The position numbers and the translations under genes were made by a program. Positions 6,836 to 18,100 of a DNA stretch of 37,619 bases are shown here, one piece after another; position 1 is the stretch's first letter, and every line of letters begins with the position of its first letter. The DNA lies in the NCBI GenBank assembly GCA_947174885.1, contig CAMWKO010000028.1:1-37619 (forward strand), written 5' to 3'. The notes beneath the pieces were generated by a model. The model did no database searches, had not been told where the DNA came from, and saw only the letters and a list, made by a program, of their open reading frames with translations. This DNA comes from an uncultured Clostridia bacterium. Its GTDB lineage: Bacteria > Bacillota > Clostridia > Lachnospirales > Lachnospiraceae.

Positions 6836-7684
6836 ATGAGAAAAACCGGTATAATGATTGCAGTATTATTAGCTGTTTTAGCAGGATGTTCGGCTACGGT
6901 AGTTGTGATGGCAACAGGAATTATAACAAAGGGAACGAATGACAGTGGGGATGATTTGTATATGTACTCAAGGGATAAATCCGTGAGGGATTATCTAATG
7001 GTTAATCTGTATAAAAAAGAGGTTGAAATTTCGGAAAATATAACAGGTACGGTAGTTGTGACAGGTGAGAATACAAAAAGTTATTACTTGGAAACTATAA
7101 ATAATGGTTTTAAATTGCAGGTTAGTGTAGGTGATTATGTTAAAAAAGGAGAGGTATTATTTACGGATAATAACGGAAAAAATATTGTGGCAGATAACAA
7201 TTTACAGGTAACAAATATAGAAAAGGGCAGCTCCTTTTATATGGAAGTTTTTCAATATATAAATTCTGCAATAGCAGTTTTGATTCCTGAGAAATATCAG
7301 AACAGAATTAATACAATAGAATTTTTTGCATTAACTGATGAATCAGAAGATATTCCGCTGGAATTAATAAAGATTGAAACTAATGTATCGGATGGCAATA
7401 TCAGTCTTTTACTAAATAACAGCTTTGATTTACTTGAAGCCTCTCCGGTAGATATTAAGGTTAAGTATGATGTATTGGAGGATAAAATTTCCATACCAAA
7501 GGAATTTGTATTTTTTAATGAGGAAAATAAGGCGTATGTACATATTATAGAAGAAGACAGAGACAACATATATGACCAGTTTGTTGATGTTATAGCAGAG
7601 ACTGATGAAGAGTATATAGTAGATGACGATATGGACGGATATACAGTAGGATATACTTTGGAAGAAAGACTTCTGACAGACTAG
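6836..7684 (+). CDS. HlyD/MacA-like membrane-anchored adaptor of an ABC exporter
   Basis: This 282-residue protein has an N-terminal hydrophobic segment (about 5-28). It is either a membrane anchor or, because of LAGC near residue 15-18, a lipoprotein signal. A lipoyl-like half motif follows at about 95-125 (GFKLQVSVGDYVKKGEVLFT), as in periplasmic/extracytoplasmic adaptor proteins. The long coiled-coil hairpin of Gram-negative MacA is absent, as is usual in short Gram-positive versions. The C-terminal part has the beta-barrel-like IKVKYDVLEDKISIPKEFV segment and a very acidic tail. AGGAGG just upstream of ATG 6836 supports the start. Nine bases separate it from the ATPase gene, so the three are co-transcribed. 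Its role would be coupling substrate to the transporter. Confidence 0.68.
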   Translation: MRKTGIMIAVLLAVLAGCSATVVVMATGIITKGTNDSGDDLYMYSRDKSVRDYLMVNLYKKEVEISENITGTVVVTGENTKSYYLETINNGFKLQVSVGDYVKKGEVLFTDNNGKNIVADNNLQVTNIEKGSSFYMEVFQYINSAIAVLIPEKYQNRINTIEFFALTDESEDIPLELIKIETNVSDGNISLLLNNSFDLLEASPVDIKVKYDVLEDKISIPKEFVFFNEENKAYVHIIEEDRDNIYDQFVDVIAETDEEYIVDDDMDGYTVGYTLEERLLTD

Positions 7685-7693
7685 GGAGGCTGT

Positions 7694-8362
7694 ATGATTG
7701 AGTTGAAAAATATTTCTAAAAGTTTTGGAACAAGAGAGGTTTTAAAGGATATTAATCTGTCAGTAAAAGAGGGGGAGCTGATTTCCATAATGGGGAAGTC
7801 AGGTTCAGGAAAGACTACGTTGTTAAATATATTGGGCTTTTTTGAATATCTTACGAAAGGAAAATACTATTTTGAAGGAAAACTGATAAAAAATGAAAAT
7901 CAAATGAGCAGAATCAGAAATATGAATATGGGCTTTGTTTTTCAGGCATATAATCTGATTCCAAGGTTGACAGTGTATGAAAATATTATGCTGCCAATTT
8001 ACTATTCCTTAGACAGAAAGCATAGAAAAGAGAGAATAAAGGGTGTAAATGAATTAATTGAAAAGTATGGACTTATAGATATTAAGGACAGCTTTGTGGA
8101 AAATATATCAGGTGGAGAAAAGCAGAGAGCCTGTATGGCAAGGGCTTTAGTATGTGATGCCGGACTGATTATTTCCGATGAGCCTACGGGTAACTTGGAT
8201 GAAAATAATAAAAACAATGTGCTTGATATGTTTAAGGAAATGAATAAAAACGGTAAAACCATTATTATTGTCACACATGATAAGCAGGTAGAGAATATTG
8301 CCACGAGGAAATATTTTTTAGAGGAAGGAGAGCTAAAAGAGCGTGAGATGGTCGCTGATTAA
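7694..8362 (+). CDS. ABC transporter ATP-binding protein, MacB/LolD type
   Basis: This 222-residue cytosolic ATPase has every expected motif. Walker A is GKSGSGKTT (34-42), and the Q-loop is in FVFQAYNLIPRLTVYENI. The signature is ISGGEKQR, Walker B LIISDEPTGNLDE, and the H-loop IIVTHDK. The sequence around the Q-loop and the short length fit the LolD/MacB/FtsE group, which pairs with FtsX-fold permeases rather than importers. The start is ATG 7694 after AGGGAGG. The next gene overlaps its last 20 bases, implying translational coupling and a fixed ATPase:permease ratio. Confidence 0.93.
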   Translation: MIELKNISKSFGTREVLKDINLSVKEGELISIMGKSGSGKTTLLNILGFFEYLTKGKYYFEGKLIKNENQMSRIRNMNMGFVFQAYNLIPRLTVYENIMLPIYYSLDRKHRKERIKGVNELIEKYGLIDIKDSFVENISGGEKQRACMARALVCDAGLIISDEPTGNLDENNKNNVLDMFKEMNKNGKTIIIVTHDKQVENIATRKYFLEEGELKEREMVAD

Positions 8363-9647
8363 AAATTATTGGAAGAAAATGTACAGGAGCAGCAGCAGAA
8401 TGGCACTTACATTAAGCGGGCTGGTGTTGTCGGTAGTTATTCTGATGGTAGGGATGATTATTTCTGAAACATATCTGGAATCCAAGCAGTATTATATAAA
8501 GCCATATAGAGAAAGTAATGGTGTTATTGCACAAAGTAATGTGGATTATAAGACATATGATTATTTTAAAAATCAGACGGAATATAATGTAAGTATGGAA
8601 ATTGATAACCGTTTAGTATATAAATTAATGGAGTTAGGTGAGGATGAATATACTACCAATATATACGGCAGAGGAATAAGAGTTGATGAGAATATGAATT
8701 TAGCACTTGTTCAGATGGGGGAGGATACAAAAGAAAGGTATTGTACAAAGCTTGTGAGAGGAAGATTAATTAATATAGACGATATTTACGATTTGAAAAA
8801 AGTAACAGTCATTGATACTGCACTTGCCGGACTTTTGTTTGGTACAGAGGAGGCACTTGGAAAGGAAATTAAATTTCCGGTAAATGATGAATTTGGGAAT
8901 GTTGAATATGAAAGCTTTGAAATAGTCGGTGTAATAGAAGCATCAGACTATGCAAATAAAAATGTAGATACCCTAAAAAAAATGTATATGGAGGAGCAGG
9001 GAGAACTGCTATCACGAAACGGCAGTATCTTTCAATTTAATTTCTATATTCCATATTCAATAAAAATGGGGAACAGTGACAATGCCGACAATACAATGAA
9101 TATAATTTTTACAAGTAAAACAGAAGCTTATAGAGATATTAGATATGAAATAATGATGGTAGGAAACAGAAATTCATATATTGACATTAATAATGTTATA
9201 GATGCCGATGTTATTTATAATATGTATGCCGCCGATATCAAGTCCTCACAGGAAACTATTTTATATGCGGTGCTTATTATTTTTGTTATATCGGGACTCA
9301 GTATTATGAATACCATGATGTTTTCTGTAAAGGAGCGTATTAATGAAATAGGAATAAGAAAAGCAGTTGGTGCGTTTAATGCTGATATTGTAGGGCAGTT
9401 TATTTTTGAGGGCTTTGTATATGGATTAATCAGTTCTGTTATAGGTGTGGCAGTAGCAGTTGTACTTTCCTCACATATATTTCTTCTTCTGAATGGCAGT
9501 TTGTTTAATTTTGAAAGGCTGGTAGTTTCAAAAGAAGCCGTAATGCTGTCAACAGCTGCTTCAATTCTGGCAGGTGTTCTGGCAAGTATTATCCCTGCGG
9601 TATATTCCTCTCATATTAAGGTGGCAGATGCGTTGAGATTTGATTAA
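8343..9647 (+). CDS. ABC transporter permease, MacB/FtsX fold
   Basis: This 434-residue permease has one N-terminal membrane helix (about 19-40), a large extracytoplasmic domain (about 45-290) and three C-terminal helices (about 299-321, 348-375, 398-420). That is the MacB topology. The hallmark cytoplasmic loop KERINEIGIRKAVGAFN follows the second helix, where it contacts the ATPase. It starts with GTG 8343 inside the ATPase gene, with AAGGAGA upstream. MacB-type systems use ATP hydrolysis to drive a mechanical cycle that exports peptides, toxins or antibiotics from the membrane or outer face. Here the natural candidate cargo or partner is the secreted protein and lipoproteins just upstream (inference). 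An antimicrobial-peptide resistance pump is the main alternative. Confidence 0.9.
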   Translation: MRWSLIKNYWKKMYRSSSRMALTLSGLVLSVVILMVGMIISETYLESKQYYIKPYRESNGVIAQSNVDYKTYDYFKNQTEYNVSMEIDNRLVYKLMELGEDEYTTNIYGRGIRVDENMNLALVQMGEDTKERYCTKLVRGRLINIDDIYDLKKVTVIDTALAGLLFGTEEALGKEIKFPVNDEFGNVEYESFEIVGVIEASDYANKNVDTLKKMYMEEQGELLSRNGSIFQFNFYIPYSIKMGNSDNADNTMNIIFTSKTEAYRDIRYEIMMVGNRNSYIDINNVIDADVIYNMYAADIKSSQETILYAVLIIFVISGLSIMNTMMFSVKERINEIGIRKAVGAFNADIVGQFIFEGFVYGLISSVIGVAVAVVLSSHIFLLLNGSLFNFERLVVSKEAVMLSTAASILAGVLASIIPAVYSSHIKVADALRFD

Positions 9648-9661
9648 GATATTTAATTTTT

Positions 9662-9838
9662 GAGTTTGCCCATTTTTCATTTTTTACTTCAAAAAGCTTA
9701 CATCGTCATAATGATATGAGTATCTTGCACAAAAATCATATATGATAGTTCACTTTCATATATGCTTCTTGCGCAAGATGTCTTTGTTGCCTGTGGCAAC
9801 AAGACTTTTTGAAGCAAAAATAAAAAATGGGCAAGCTC
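9662..9838. repeat. Full-length MITE-like element, GAGTTTGCCC subtype, with 11-bp direct repeats
   Basis: Inverted termini of about 35 bp (GAGTTTGCCC... at 9662; ...GGGCAAGCTC ending 9838) differ at only a few positions. Between them lie three smaller palindromes, including a TTGCACAAAA/TTGCGCAAG arm pair around AGTTCACTT and a TGTTGCC/GGCAACA hairpin. The element is flanked by perfect direct repeats ATATTTAATTT at 9649-9659 and 9842-9852, consistent with target-site duplication. It sits between the permease stop and the rpsL promoter; its palindromes may also end transcription in both directions. No ORF. Confidence 0.85.
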
Positions 9839-9854
9839 AATATATTTAATTTCC

Positions 9855-9883
9855 TTGACAAATAAAAATCCTTTTTATATAAT
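9855..9883 (+). promoter_or_regulatory. str operon promoter
   Basis: TTGACA (9855-9860) and TATAAT (9878-9883) are perfect hexamers with the ideal 17-base spacer, about 80 bases upstream of rpsL. The -35 box is only 3 bases from the flanking repeat of the mobile element. A TGCGTAAAA/TTTTTGCGCA hairpin lies in the leader (9894-9922). Confidence 0.9.
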
Positions 9884-9963
9884 ACATAAGCGTGCGTAAA
9901 ATTATACACTATTTTTGCGCATAAATTTAAACTATTTATATTTCTAATCAGGAGGTGAAAAGA

Positions 9964-10383
9964 ATGCCAACATTTAACCAGTTAGTAAGAAAAGGAAGAC
10001 AGACAGCTGAAAAGAAATCAACTGCACCTGCACTTCAGAAGGGATACAACTCTTTAAAGAAGAAAGCAACAAATACATCTGCTCCACAGAAGCGTGGTGT
10101 TTGTACAGCAGTTAAGACAGCTACTCCTAAGAAGCCTAACTCAGCACTTAGAAAAATTGCCAGAGTTCGTCTTTCTAACGGTATCGAAGTAACAAGCTAC
10201 ATTCCAGGTGAAGGTCACAATCTTCAGGAGCATAGCGTTGTTCTTATCAGAGGAGGAAGAGTAAAAGACCTTCCAGGTACAAGATACCATATCGTTAGAG
10301 GTACACTTGATACAGCAGGTGTTGCAAAGAGACGTCAGGCTCGTTCAAAATATGGTGCTAAGAGACCAAAAGACGCAAAATAG
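9964..10383 (+). CDS. rpsL: 30S ribosomal protein S12
   Basis: The 139-residue protein carries the family signature [19 protein letters not shown] and the loop [13 protein letters not shown], the two segments that face the decoding centre and where streptomycin-resistance changes cluster. Both are wild type in appearance, with Lys in PKKPNS. The start is ATG 9964 ([11 protein letters not shown]) behind AGGAGGTG at 9951-9957; a reading from GTG 9955 would use the ribosome binding site as coding sequence. It is the first gene of the str operon, as in most bacteria. Confidence 0.97.
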   Translation: MPTFNQLVRKGRQTAEKKSTAPALQKGYNSLKKKATNTSAPQKRGVCTAVKTATPKKPNSALRKIARVRLSNGIEVTSYIPGEGHNLQEHSVVLIRGGRVKDLPGTRYHIVRGTLDTAGVAKRRQARSKYGAKRPKDAK

Positions 10384-10498
10384 GAAAGTTATTTTAGGTT
10401 GAATGAATATTGTGCCGGATTAGAAATATTTGTTGATAAATTCATTGATGTTTTTTAAACCGTGCGCGAACACAATCTAGTGAGTACCGTTGATCTAA

Positions 10499-10996
<498 letters not shown>

Positions 10997-11011
10997 TAAG
11001 GAGGTAGTACT

Positions 11012-13129
11012 TTGGCTGGAAGAGAATATCCGTTAGAGAGAACAAGAAACATCGGTATTATGGCTCATATTGATGCTGGTAAAACAACATTAACAGAGCG
11101 TATCTTATATTATACCGGTATTAATCACAAAATCGGTAATACTCATGAAGGTAATGCTACAATGGACTGGATGGAGCAGGAGCAGGAAAGAGGTATCACA
11201 ATTACTTCTGCTGCTACAACCTGTCACTGGACATTACAGGAAAACTGTAAACCTAAGGCAGGCGAAGCTGAAAACCGTATCAATATCATTGATACACCGG
11301 GACACGTAGACTTTACTGTAGAAGTTGAACGTTCACTTCGTGTACTTGATGGTGCTGTAGGTGTATTCTGTGCTAAGGGTGGTGTTGAGCCACAGTCAGA
11401 AAATGTATGGCGTCAGGCAGATACTTACAACGTACCTAGAATGGCATTCATCAATAAGATGGATATCTTAGGTGCAAACTTCTACAATGCAGTAGACCAG
11501 ATTAAGACAAGATTAGGTAAGAATGCAGTAGTTCTTCAGTTACCAATAGGTAAGGAAGATGATTTTAAGGGTATCATAGATTTATTTGAAATGAAAGCTT
11601 ACATCTATAATGATGATAAGGGTGATGACATTTCAATAACAGATATCCCGGAGGATATGAAGGACGATGCAGAAGTATATCATCAGGAATTAATTGAAAA
11701 GTGTTGTGAGCTTGATGATGAATTAATGATGGTATATCTTGAAGGTGAAGAACCTGAAGTAGCTGATTTGAAGAAAGCTTTAAGAAAAGGTACTTGTGAA
11801 TGTCTTGCAATTCCTGTTTGCTGCGGTTCAGCATACAGAAACAAGGGTGTTCAGAAGCTCCTTGATGCAATTATTGAATTTATGCCAGCTCCTACAGACA
11901 TCCCTGATATTAAGGGTGTTGACTTAGATGGTAATGAAGTTGCAAGACATTCTTCAGATGAAGAACCATTCTCAGCTTTAGCATTTAAGATTATGGCAGA
12001 CCCATTTGTTGGTAAGCTTGCATTTATCAGAGTTTACTCAGGTACATTGAACTCAGGTTCATATGTACTTAATGCAACAAAGGATAAGAAAGAGCGTGTA
12101 GGACGTATCTTACAGATGCATGCAAACAAGAGACAGGAGCTTGATAAGGTTTATTCCGGTGATATTGCGGCAGCAGTTGGTTTCAAGGTAACAACAACAG
12201 GTGATACAATCTGTGATGAACAGCATCCTGTTATACTTGAATCAATGGAATTCCCAGAGCCTGTTATTGAGCTTGCTATTGAGCCTAAGACAAAGGATGC
12301 TCAGGGTAAGATGGGTGAAGCTTTAGCAAAACTTGCTGAAGAAGATCCTACATTCAGAGCTCATACAGATCAGGAAACCGGTCAGACAATTATCGCAGGT
12401 ATGGGTGAGCTTCATCTTGAAATTATCGTAGACAGACTTCTTCGTGAATTTAAGGTAGAAGCTAATGTAGGTGCTCCACAGGTTGCTTACAAGGAAACAT
12501 TTACAAAGGCTGTTGATGTTGACAGCAAGTATGCTAAACAGTCAGGTGGTCGTGGTCAGTACGGTCATTGTAAGGTTAGATTTGAGCCTATGGATGCAAA
12601 TGCTGAAAAGACATTTGAATTCGTATCAGAAGTTGTTGGTGGTGCTATTCCTAAGGAATATATCCCGGCAGTTGGCGAAGGTATTGAAGAAGCAGCTCAG
12701 GCTGGTATCTTAGCAGGCTTCCCGGTTCTTGGTGTTAAGGCTACTGTATATGATGGTTCATATCATGAAGTTGACTCTTCTGAAATGGCATTCCACATCG
12801 CTGGTTCTATGGCATTCAAGGATGCTATGAACAAGGGTGGAGCTGTATTATTAGAGCCAATCATGAAGGTTGAAGTAACAACTCCTGAAGATTACATGGG
12901 TGATGTTATCGGTGATATCAATTCACGTCGTGGCCGTATCGAAGGTATGGAAGATATCGGTGGCGGTAAGATGATTCGCGGATACGTTCCATTATCTGAG
13001 ATGTTCGGTTACTCAACAGACCTTCGTTCTAAGACACAGGGACGTGGTAACTACTCAATGTTCTTTGAGAAATATGAGCAGGTTCCAAAGTCAGTTCAGG
13101 AAAAGGTTGTTGCTGCAAGAAGCAAATAA
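11012..13129 (+). CDS. fusA: Elongation factor G
   Basis: This 705-residue translocase GTPase has G1 [10 protein letters not shown]2 in [11 protein letters not shown]3 DTPGHVDF and G4 NKMD. Domains II-V follow at full length, ending in the usual [16 protein letters not shown]. It starts with TTG 11012, supported by AAGGAGG at 10998-11004 and by exact family alignment ([21 protein letters not shown]). It catalyses tRNA-mRNA movement on the ribosome and, with RRF, subunit recycling. Its codon use is visibly biased (many GGT, GTT, CTT, ACA), as expected for a highly expressed gene. Confidence 0.97.
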   Translation: MAGREYPLERTRNIGIMAHIDAGKTTLTERILYYTGINHKIGNTHEGNATMDWMEQEQERGITITSAATTCHWTLQENCKPKAGEAENRINIIDTPGHVDFTVEVERSLRVLDGAVGVFCAKGGVEPQSENVWRQADTYNVPRMAFINKMDILGANFYNAVDQIKTRLGKNAVVLQLPIGKEDDFKGIIDLFEMKAYIYNDDKGDDISITDIPEDMKDDAEVYHQELIEKCCELDDELMMVYLEGEEPEVADLKKALRKGTCECLAIPVCCGSAYRNKGVQKLLDAIIEFMPAPTDIPDIKGVDLDGNEVARHSSDEEPFSALAFKIMADPFVGKLAFIRVYSGTLNSGSYVLNATKDKKERVGRILQMHANKRQELDKVYSGDIAAAVGFKVTTTGDTICDEQHPVILESMEFPEPVIELAIEPKTKDAQGKMGEALAKLAEEDPTFRAHTDQETGQTIIAGMGELHLEIIVDRLLREFKVEANVGAPQVAYKETFTKAVDVDSKYAKQSGGRGQYGHCKVRFEPMDANAEKTFEFVSEVVGGAIPKEYIPAVGEGIEEAAQAGILAGFPVLGVKATVYDGSYHEVDSSEMAFHIAGSMAFKDAMNKGGAVLLEPIMKVEVTTPEDYMGDVIGDINSRRGRIEGMEDIGGGKMIRGYVPLSEMFGYSTDLRSKTQGRGNYSMFFEKYEQVPKSVQEKVVAARSK

Positions 13130-13212
13130 GCTTTAAAACAGCTTGAAAAGTGATAATGTCTATGATTTCGCTAAAAATATGGTAAAATCATACATTAAAA
13201 TAAAAAATAGGC

Positions 13213-13285
13213 TTGAAAATCTTTATATTATGAAATATAATCATTTATAGCCGTTATATAGCTAAAGGTGGAATTCTGCCTTTAG
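13213..13285 (+). promoter_or_regulatory. Separate promoter and leader hairpin for tuf
   Basis: TTGAAA (13213-13218) and TATAAT (13236-13241) with a 17-base spacer give tuf its own promoter within the 202-base gap after fusA. Downstream, a near-palindromic CTAAAGGTGG/CTGCCTTTAG hairpin (13262-13285) lies in the leader, without a T-run. tuf can therefore be transcribed independently of the str operon. Confidence 0.7.
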
Positions 13286-13331
13286 GCTGAAATAATAAAA
13301 TTATTTAGGATTTTAAGGAGGAATTACAAAA

Positions 13332-14525
13332 ATGGCTAAGGCTAAGTTTGAAAGAAACAAACCACACTGTAATATCGGAACAATCGGTCACGTTGACCAT
13401 GGTAAAACAACATTAACAGCTGCTATTACTAAGACTCTTCATGAGAGATTAGGTACTGGTGAAGCTGTTGCCTTTGAAAACATTGATAAGGCTCCAGAAG
13501 AAAGAGAAAGAGGTATTACAATCTCTACAGCTCACGTTGAATACGAAACAGAAAACAGACACTATGCTCACGTTGACTGTCCAGGTCATGCTGACTACGT
13601 TAAGAACATGATCACAGGTGCTGCACAGATGGATGGTGCTATCCTCGTTGTTGCTGCTACTGATGGTGTTATGGCTCAGACAAAGGAACACATCCTTCTT
13701 TCAAGACAGGTTGGTGTACCTTACATCGTAGTATTCATGAACAAGTGTGATATGGTTGATGATCCAGAACTTCTTGAATTAGTAGAAATGGATATCAGAG
13801 AATTATTAAATGAATATGAATTCCCAGGCGATGATACACCTATTATCCAGGGTTCAGCTCTTAAGGCTCTTGAAGATCCATCAAGTGAATGGGGCGACAA
13901 GATTCTTGAGTTATTTGAAGCAGTTGATTCATGGATTCCAGATCCAGAAAGAGATACAGATAAGCCTTTCTTAATGCCAGTTGAAGACGTATTCACAATC
14001 ACAGGTCGTGGTACAGTTGCAACAGGTAGAGTAGAAAGAGGTACATTACACATCAATGACGAAGTTGAAATCCTTGGTGTTAAGGAAGAAACTCGTAAGA
14101 CTGTTGTAACAGGTATCGAAATGTTCAGAAAGCTTCTTGATGAAGCTCAGGCTGGTGATAACATCGGTGCTCTTCTTCGTGGTGTTCAGAGAACAGATAT
14201 CGAAAGAGGACAGGTTGTTGCTAAACCGGGTTCAGTAACATGTCATAAGAAATTTACAGCTCAGGTTTACGTTTTAACAAAGGATGAAGGTGGACGTCAT
14301 ACTCCTTTCTTCAACAACTATAGACCACAGTTCTACTTCAGAACAACAGACGTAACAGGTGTTTGTGAATTACCAGCAGGTACAGAAATGTGTATGCCAG
14401 GTGATAACGTAGAAATGACTATCGAACTTATTCATCCAATCGCTATGGAGCAGGGTCTTGGCTTTGCTATTCGTGAAGGTGGTAGAACAGTAGGTTCTGG
14501 TAAGGTTGCTACTATTATCGAATAA
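13332..14525 (+). CDS. tuf: Elongation factor Tu
   Basis: The 397-residue GTPase delivers aminoacyl-tRNA to the ribosome. G1 is GHVDHGKT, G2 [11 protein letters not shown]3 [13 protein letters not shown]4 NKCDMVDD, and the C-terminal beta-barrels end in [15 protein letters not shown]. Length is standard. AAGGAGG precedes ATG 13332. It has its own promoter and is followed by a strong terminator, so it ends the translation-factor block. Codon bias is extreme, as in fusA. Confidence 0.98.
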   Translation: MAKAKFERNKPHCNIGTIGHVDHGKTTLTAAITKTLHERLGTGEAVAFENIDKAPEERERGITISTAHVEYETENRHYAHVDCPGHADYVKNMITGAAQMDGAILVVAATDGVMAQTKEHILLSRQVGVPYIVVFMNKCDMVDDPELLELVEMDIRELLNEYEFPGDDTPIIQGSALKALEDPSSEWGDKILELFEAVDSWIPDPERDTDKPFLMPVEDVFTITGRGTVATGRVERGTLHINDEVEILGVKEETRKTVVTGIEMFRKLLDEAQAGDNIGALLRGVQRTDIERGQVVAKPGSVTCHKKFTAQVYVLTKDEGGRHTPFFNNYRPQFYFRTTDVTGVCELPAGTEMCMPGDNVEMTIELIHPIAMEQGLGFAIREGGRTVGSGKVATIIE

Positions 14526-14559
14526 TCGTTGATAGTATTTATGAAAAGTTAGATTTTAT

Positions 14560-14590
14560 GGGCTTCCCGAGAAATCGGGAAGCTCTTTTT
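14560..14590 (+). terminator. Strong terminator after tuf
   Basis: An 11-bp stem, GGGCTTCCCGA (14560-14570) with TCGGGAAGCTC (14575-14585; one G-U pair), is closed by a GAAA tetraloop and followed by TTTTT. Confidence 0.92.
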
Positions 14591-14617
14591 ATGTATTATT
14601 ACAAATGTATTTTTTGA

Positions 14618-14818
14618 ATTTTTCCGAATGGCTACTATTGCGGTTGTGAAATAAAGGTGCTTGAAGACGGGAAAAACCTAAGAAATTGAAGGTCTATAAT
14701 AATAGAATCGTTTAATACATGGTTTGAATGTTTAGATATTGTAACCAAGGCTATTGTTTATGCCATAGAGCGGATAGAGGAACTAAAGAAAATGGAATTT
14801 ATAAAATCTGAAGAATAA
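14618..14818 (+). pseudogene. Possible gene relic, unidentified
   Basis: One reading frame is open here except for a single TGA at 14687. It reads IFPNGYYCGCEIKVLEDGK, stop, then SFNTWFECLDIVTKAIV, continuing to EELKKMEFIKSEE before TAA at 14816. The protein-like composition without ATG/GTG/TTG start or ribosome binding site suggests a decayed C-terminal fragment. I do not recognise the parent family. Confidence 0.3.
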
Positions 14819-15152
14819 TTAATAGGTCATCACCGGAATATTGTATATAATGACTATTAAGGGAAACTCAAGAATGTAAATTATATTGATTTTTAAGGGT
14901 ATTTATATTATAATTATGGCAGATTAGTTTTCAATTCCAAATTGAAATAGTGCTTGAATAATATGTGGATGATATAAGCAGTTAGTAAGTTTCTTTTTAA
15001 TTTTTCTGATAGGTCAGTTTTTAGGTATATTTGTTATTATATTAACTGCTATTATAAAGCCTTGATACTCATATTGCATGGATTTATTGTATGTAGTGAT
15101 AATAGTATGAATATACTGTTATTAAAAGAGTGAGAGAAAGGAGAACCTAATT
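14819..15152. other. AT-rich intergenic region before the wall protein
   Basis: No ORF or convincing structure is visible. A short GGGAAACTCAAGA at 14863-14875 matches the end of the MITE family and may be a remnant. TTGTAT and TATACT hexamers near 15088 and 15114 could be a weak promoter, with a 19-20-base spacer. AAAGGAG lies just before the ATG at 15153. Confidence 0.35.
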
Positions 15153-18100
15153 ATGAAAAAGAAGAATAGTATATGTGAGGATATCAGACGTAGTCTCAGC
15201 CTTTTATTGGTTTTGACAATTTTGTGCAGTATGTTTACTCCTGTTTTAGCAACAGCAGCCGATGAAAGCAGGGACTTCTATGTCTATGATATGAATAAGA
15301 GTATTGGTATCTATTATTATGACACTCCATATTCGTCATCTATTCCTTCTATTGGATTTTCGACAAAGTATTTCCAAATAGGTAATATAAATGGATTTGA
15401 TATGGAAGATAGAACTAATTTGCAGATGAATGGTGATGTGTTTCTGTTAGACGAGAATGGACAGGAAAAGAAAATCTTTTCTTATGTATATGATAAAATG
15501 TATGGTACATCATCATTTTATAGTAATGATATTAATGTAGTTATGCTGTTGCCAGTTTTCTATGATAATGATGGAAATAAGCTTGCTTTTAACGATTGGC
15601 AAAATGTTGTTTTCAGTGATACTGGATCACGTCCTATTCAGAATAGCCATCCGGATGAGCATGGAATATGGGGGTTACATCCTGATTTTAAGAATTATAT
15701 GATAGATAAACTCGGAGAAGAGAATGTCAGTGCGGAGACGGTTTACTCTTTTCTGCTTTCTGAAAACATGAATGGAAAATTATATATAAGACTTACATTG
15801 ACTGACGGAAATGGCAAAACAGGTACTGAGATTTTATCAGGTTATAATATGACTGACTTATATATGGATACCTATAGTGGTCAGATAGGTTTGGTTTTAG
15901 GATACAGCAGAATTGAGGATATGACAGACTACCACGAGGAGAATACTTATGATTACCTTAAAATGTATAAAGGCAACTTATATATAGATGCTGATAAAAT
16001 AGGAGATTTAAGAGGAAGTATTGCATTACCAAATTATAATAATACGAATCTTAGGGAGATGAATTCCATTTACATAGATAATAATCGTGTATGGTATGAT
16101 GGTTTGAAGAATATTACAATAACGGAGAGTTACAACATTAACTCTGGGATTTTCCCTGATGGTGCAATAACTACTATGGATGATGCAATATATCATTTTT
16201 TGTTTTTGTGCAATAGCGAAACAGAAACACAAGATGAAGAAGGATTTCTGAAGCTTCTTAAAAGCTTAGGCTATGAAAAAAAGGATTATGGGAGTGATGA
16301 ATTATTTGATAATGCAAAGTATACTTGGATCTCGGCTGTAAAAAATGGATTTTTAAAATATGATATGGAGTATGAATTTCTATCTTTAGATAAGCAATAT
16401 GTTTATGCAAAAGAAGGTACAGATATTTCATTAACATATTATATCATAGGGGATCTGAGTGATACAGAGGAGGATTTTTGGAATAGCTATTATTATAATG
16501 CACATTCATTGTCCCTACCTTCGATTTCCCTGAATATAAGTAATTCAGGTGTGGAGTTGAAGGAAAAACTGAATAAATATAAAGAATATCTGGAGGCAAT
16601 GGAGGACTTTATATACTATAGTGGATTTAGTTCTATTTTAGATGAGGATTTATATTCAGGAGAATTTGAGAACACTGATAAGAGCAAATCCTATACATTA
16701 GACGATGTCATAACTATATTGGATGAAATTATAGATTTGTTAAACAATGATGTAACAGATTTATCTGGTTTGTCTGGTGAGTTGAAGGATCTTATCGGCT
16801 TTAGGGCTACTTTTGATGATTACATTTTTGAAAATGACAGTTTTTCTTTTTATAATAAACCTGATGTTCTGATGGATATTGCTTCGGAGTTGGGTATAAA
16901 GACAGGAATTAAAGGATATTATATAAAGGAGCAAGTATTAGATGAGATATCTGAGATAATGTCTTATCTTAGGGAGAATGACGGTCTTATTGATAGTTTT
17001 GGTGAAGAACTTATAAGTAAAGTAATGATTTCCAAAAAACATAGTGAATTGAATATAGAAGAAAGTTCTCACACAATGTCAGAATTGCCAGTAGTTGTGG
17101 ATTCTGATGAAATTAGAATACCATTGCAATTGTTGAATCAGAATCTGGGTAAGGATAATATAATTTCTAATTATTATTATGCAGCTGCGAATAAAAATAT
17201 ATGGATATGGAGTGTGAAATCATATATGCAGTCTGAAGGTACTATGTTGTATAAGGGAGAGCAAAAGCTATGGGGTTATCAAAAATTTCAGATTATTCCG
17301 GGTTATACTCTTTCTAATGAGTTTTTGTGGCATGTTATTCCATATTCTTCTATAGATGCATTGTATTATAATGAATTGACGAATATGAAATTTGCCAAGA
17401 AGCCGGGTATGGTGATGACAGAAAATGAAGAATATTCTACAAAGAATGCTGTGACATTGACCTGGTCTGAACCTGAAGATAATGGAGCAGAAATTATAGG
17501 ATATCAGATTGCGGTTGTACCTAAAGGTCAAAAAGTAACAGAGGCTGATTTTCTGGATTTGAGTGAATTAGAGTATAAAGATCTTGGTGATAATTACGTT
17601 ATACCATATACTACATCATATTGCAGTTATTCCATACTTACCGGATATACCTCAAAGGATGTTTATATCAGAGCAGTAAATGTAATCGGAGTCGGTGATT
17701 ATAAGAAAATTACTGTGAACAATGAATTAGAGCTTAGGATTATAGGCCCGGATGAGGTACATACAGGAGACAGCAATGTTGATTATAATACGGTAGATTT
17801 TGAGAATAATAATGTAGAGCCAAATGTTACATATTCATTGAAGGATAATCCTGATAAAGTATCTATTGACGCTGATGGTAGATTGACCGTAGACAAGGAT
17901 TGTAAACTGGATAGTGTTATTATTATCTCAACAGGAAAAAGCGGAACAGAATATGAAGGAAGAAGTGCATATAAGGAGGTAAGGATTATTAAGCCTGAGC
18001 CGGAGAAAACGACAGAACCTGATGCAACACCTGAACCTGATACAACACCTGAACCTAATACAACACCTGAACCTGATATGACAGTTAATCCACCAAAAAC

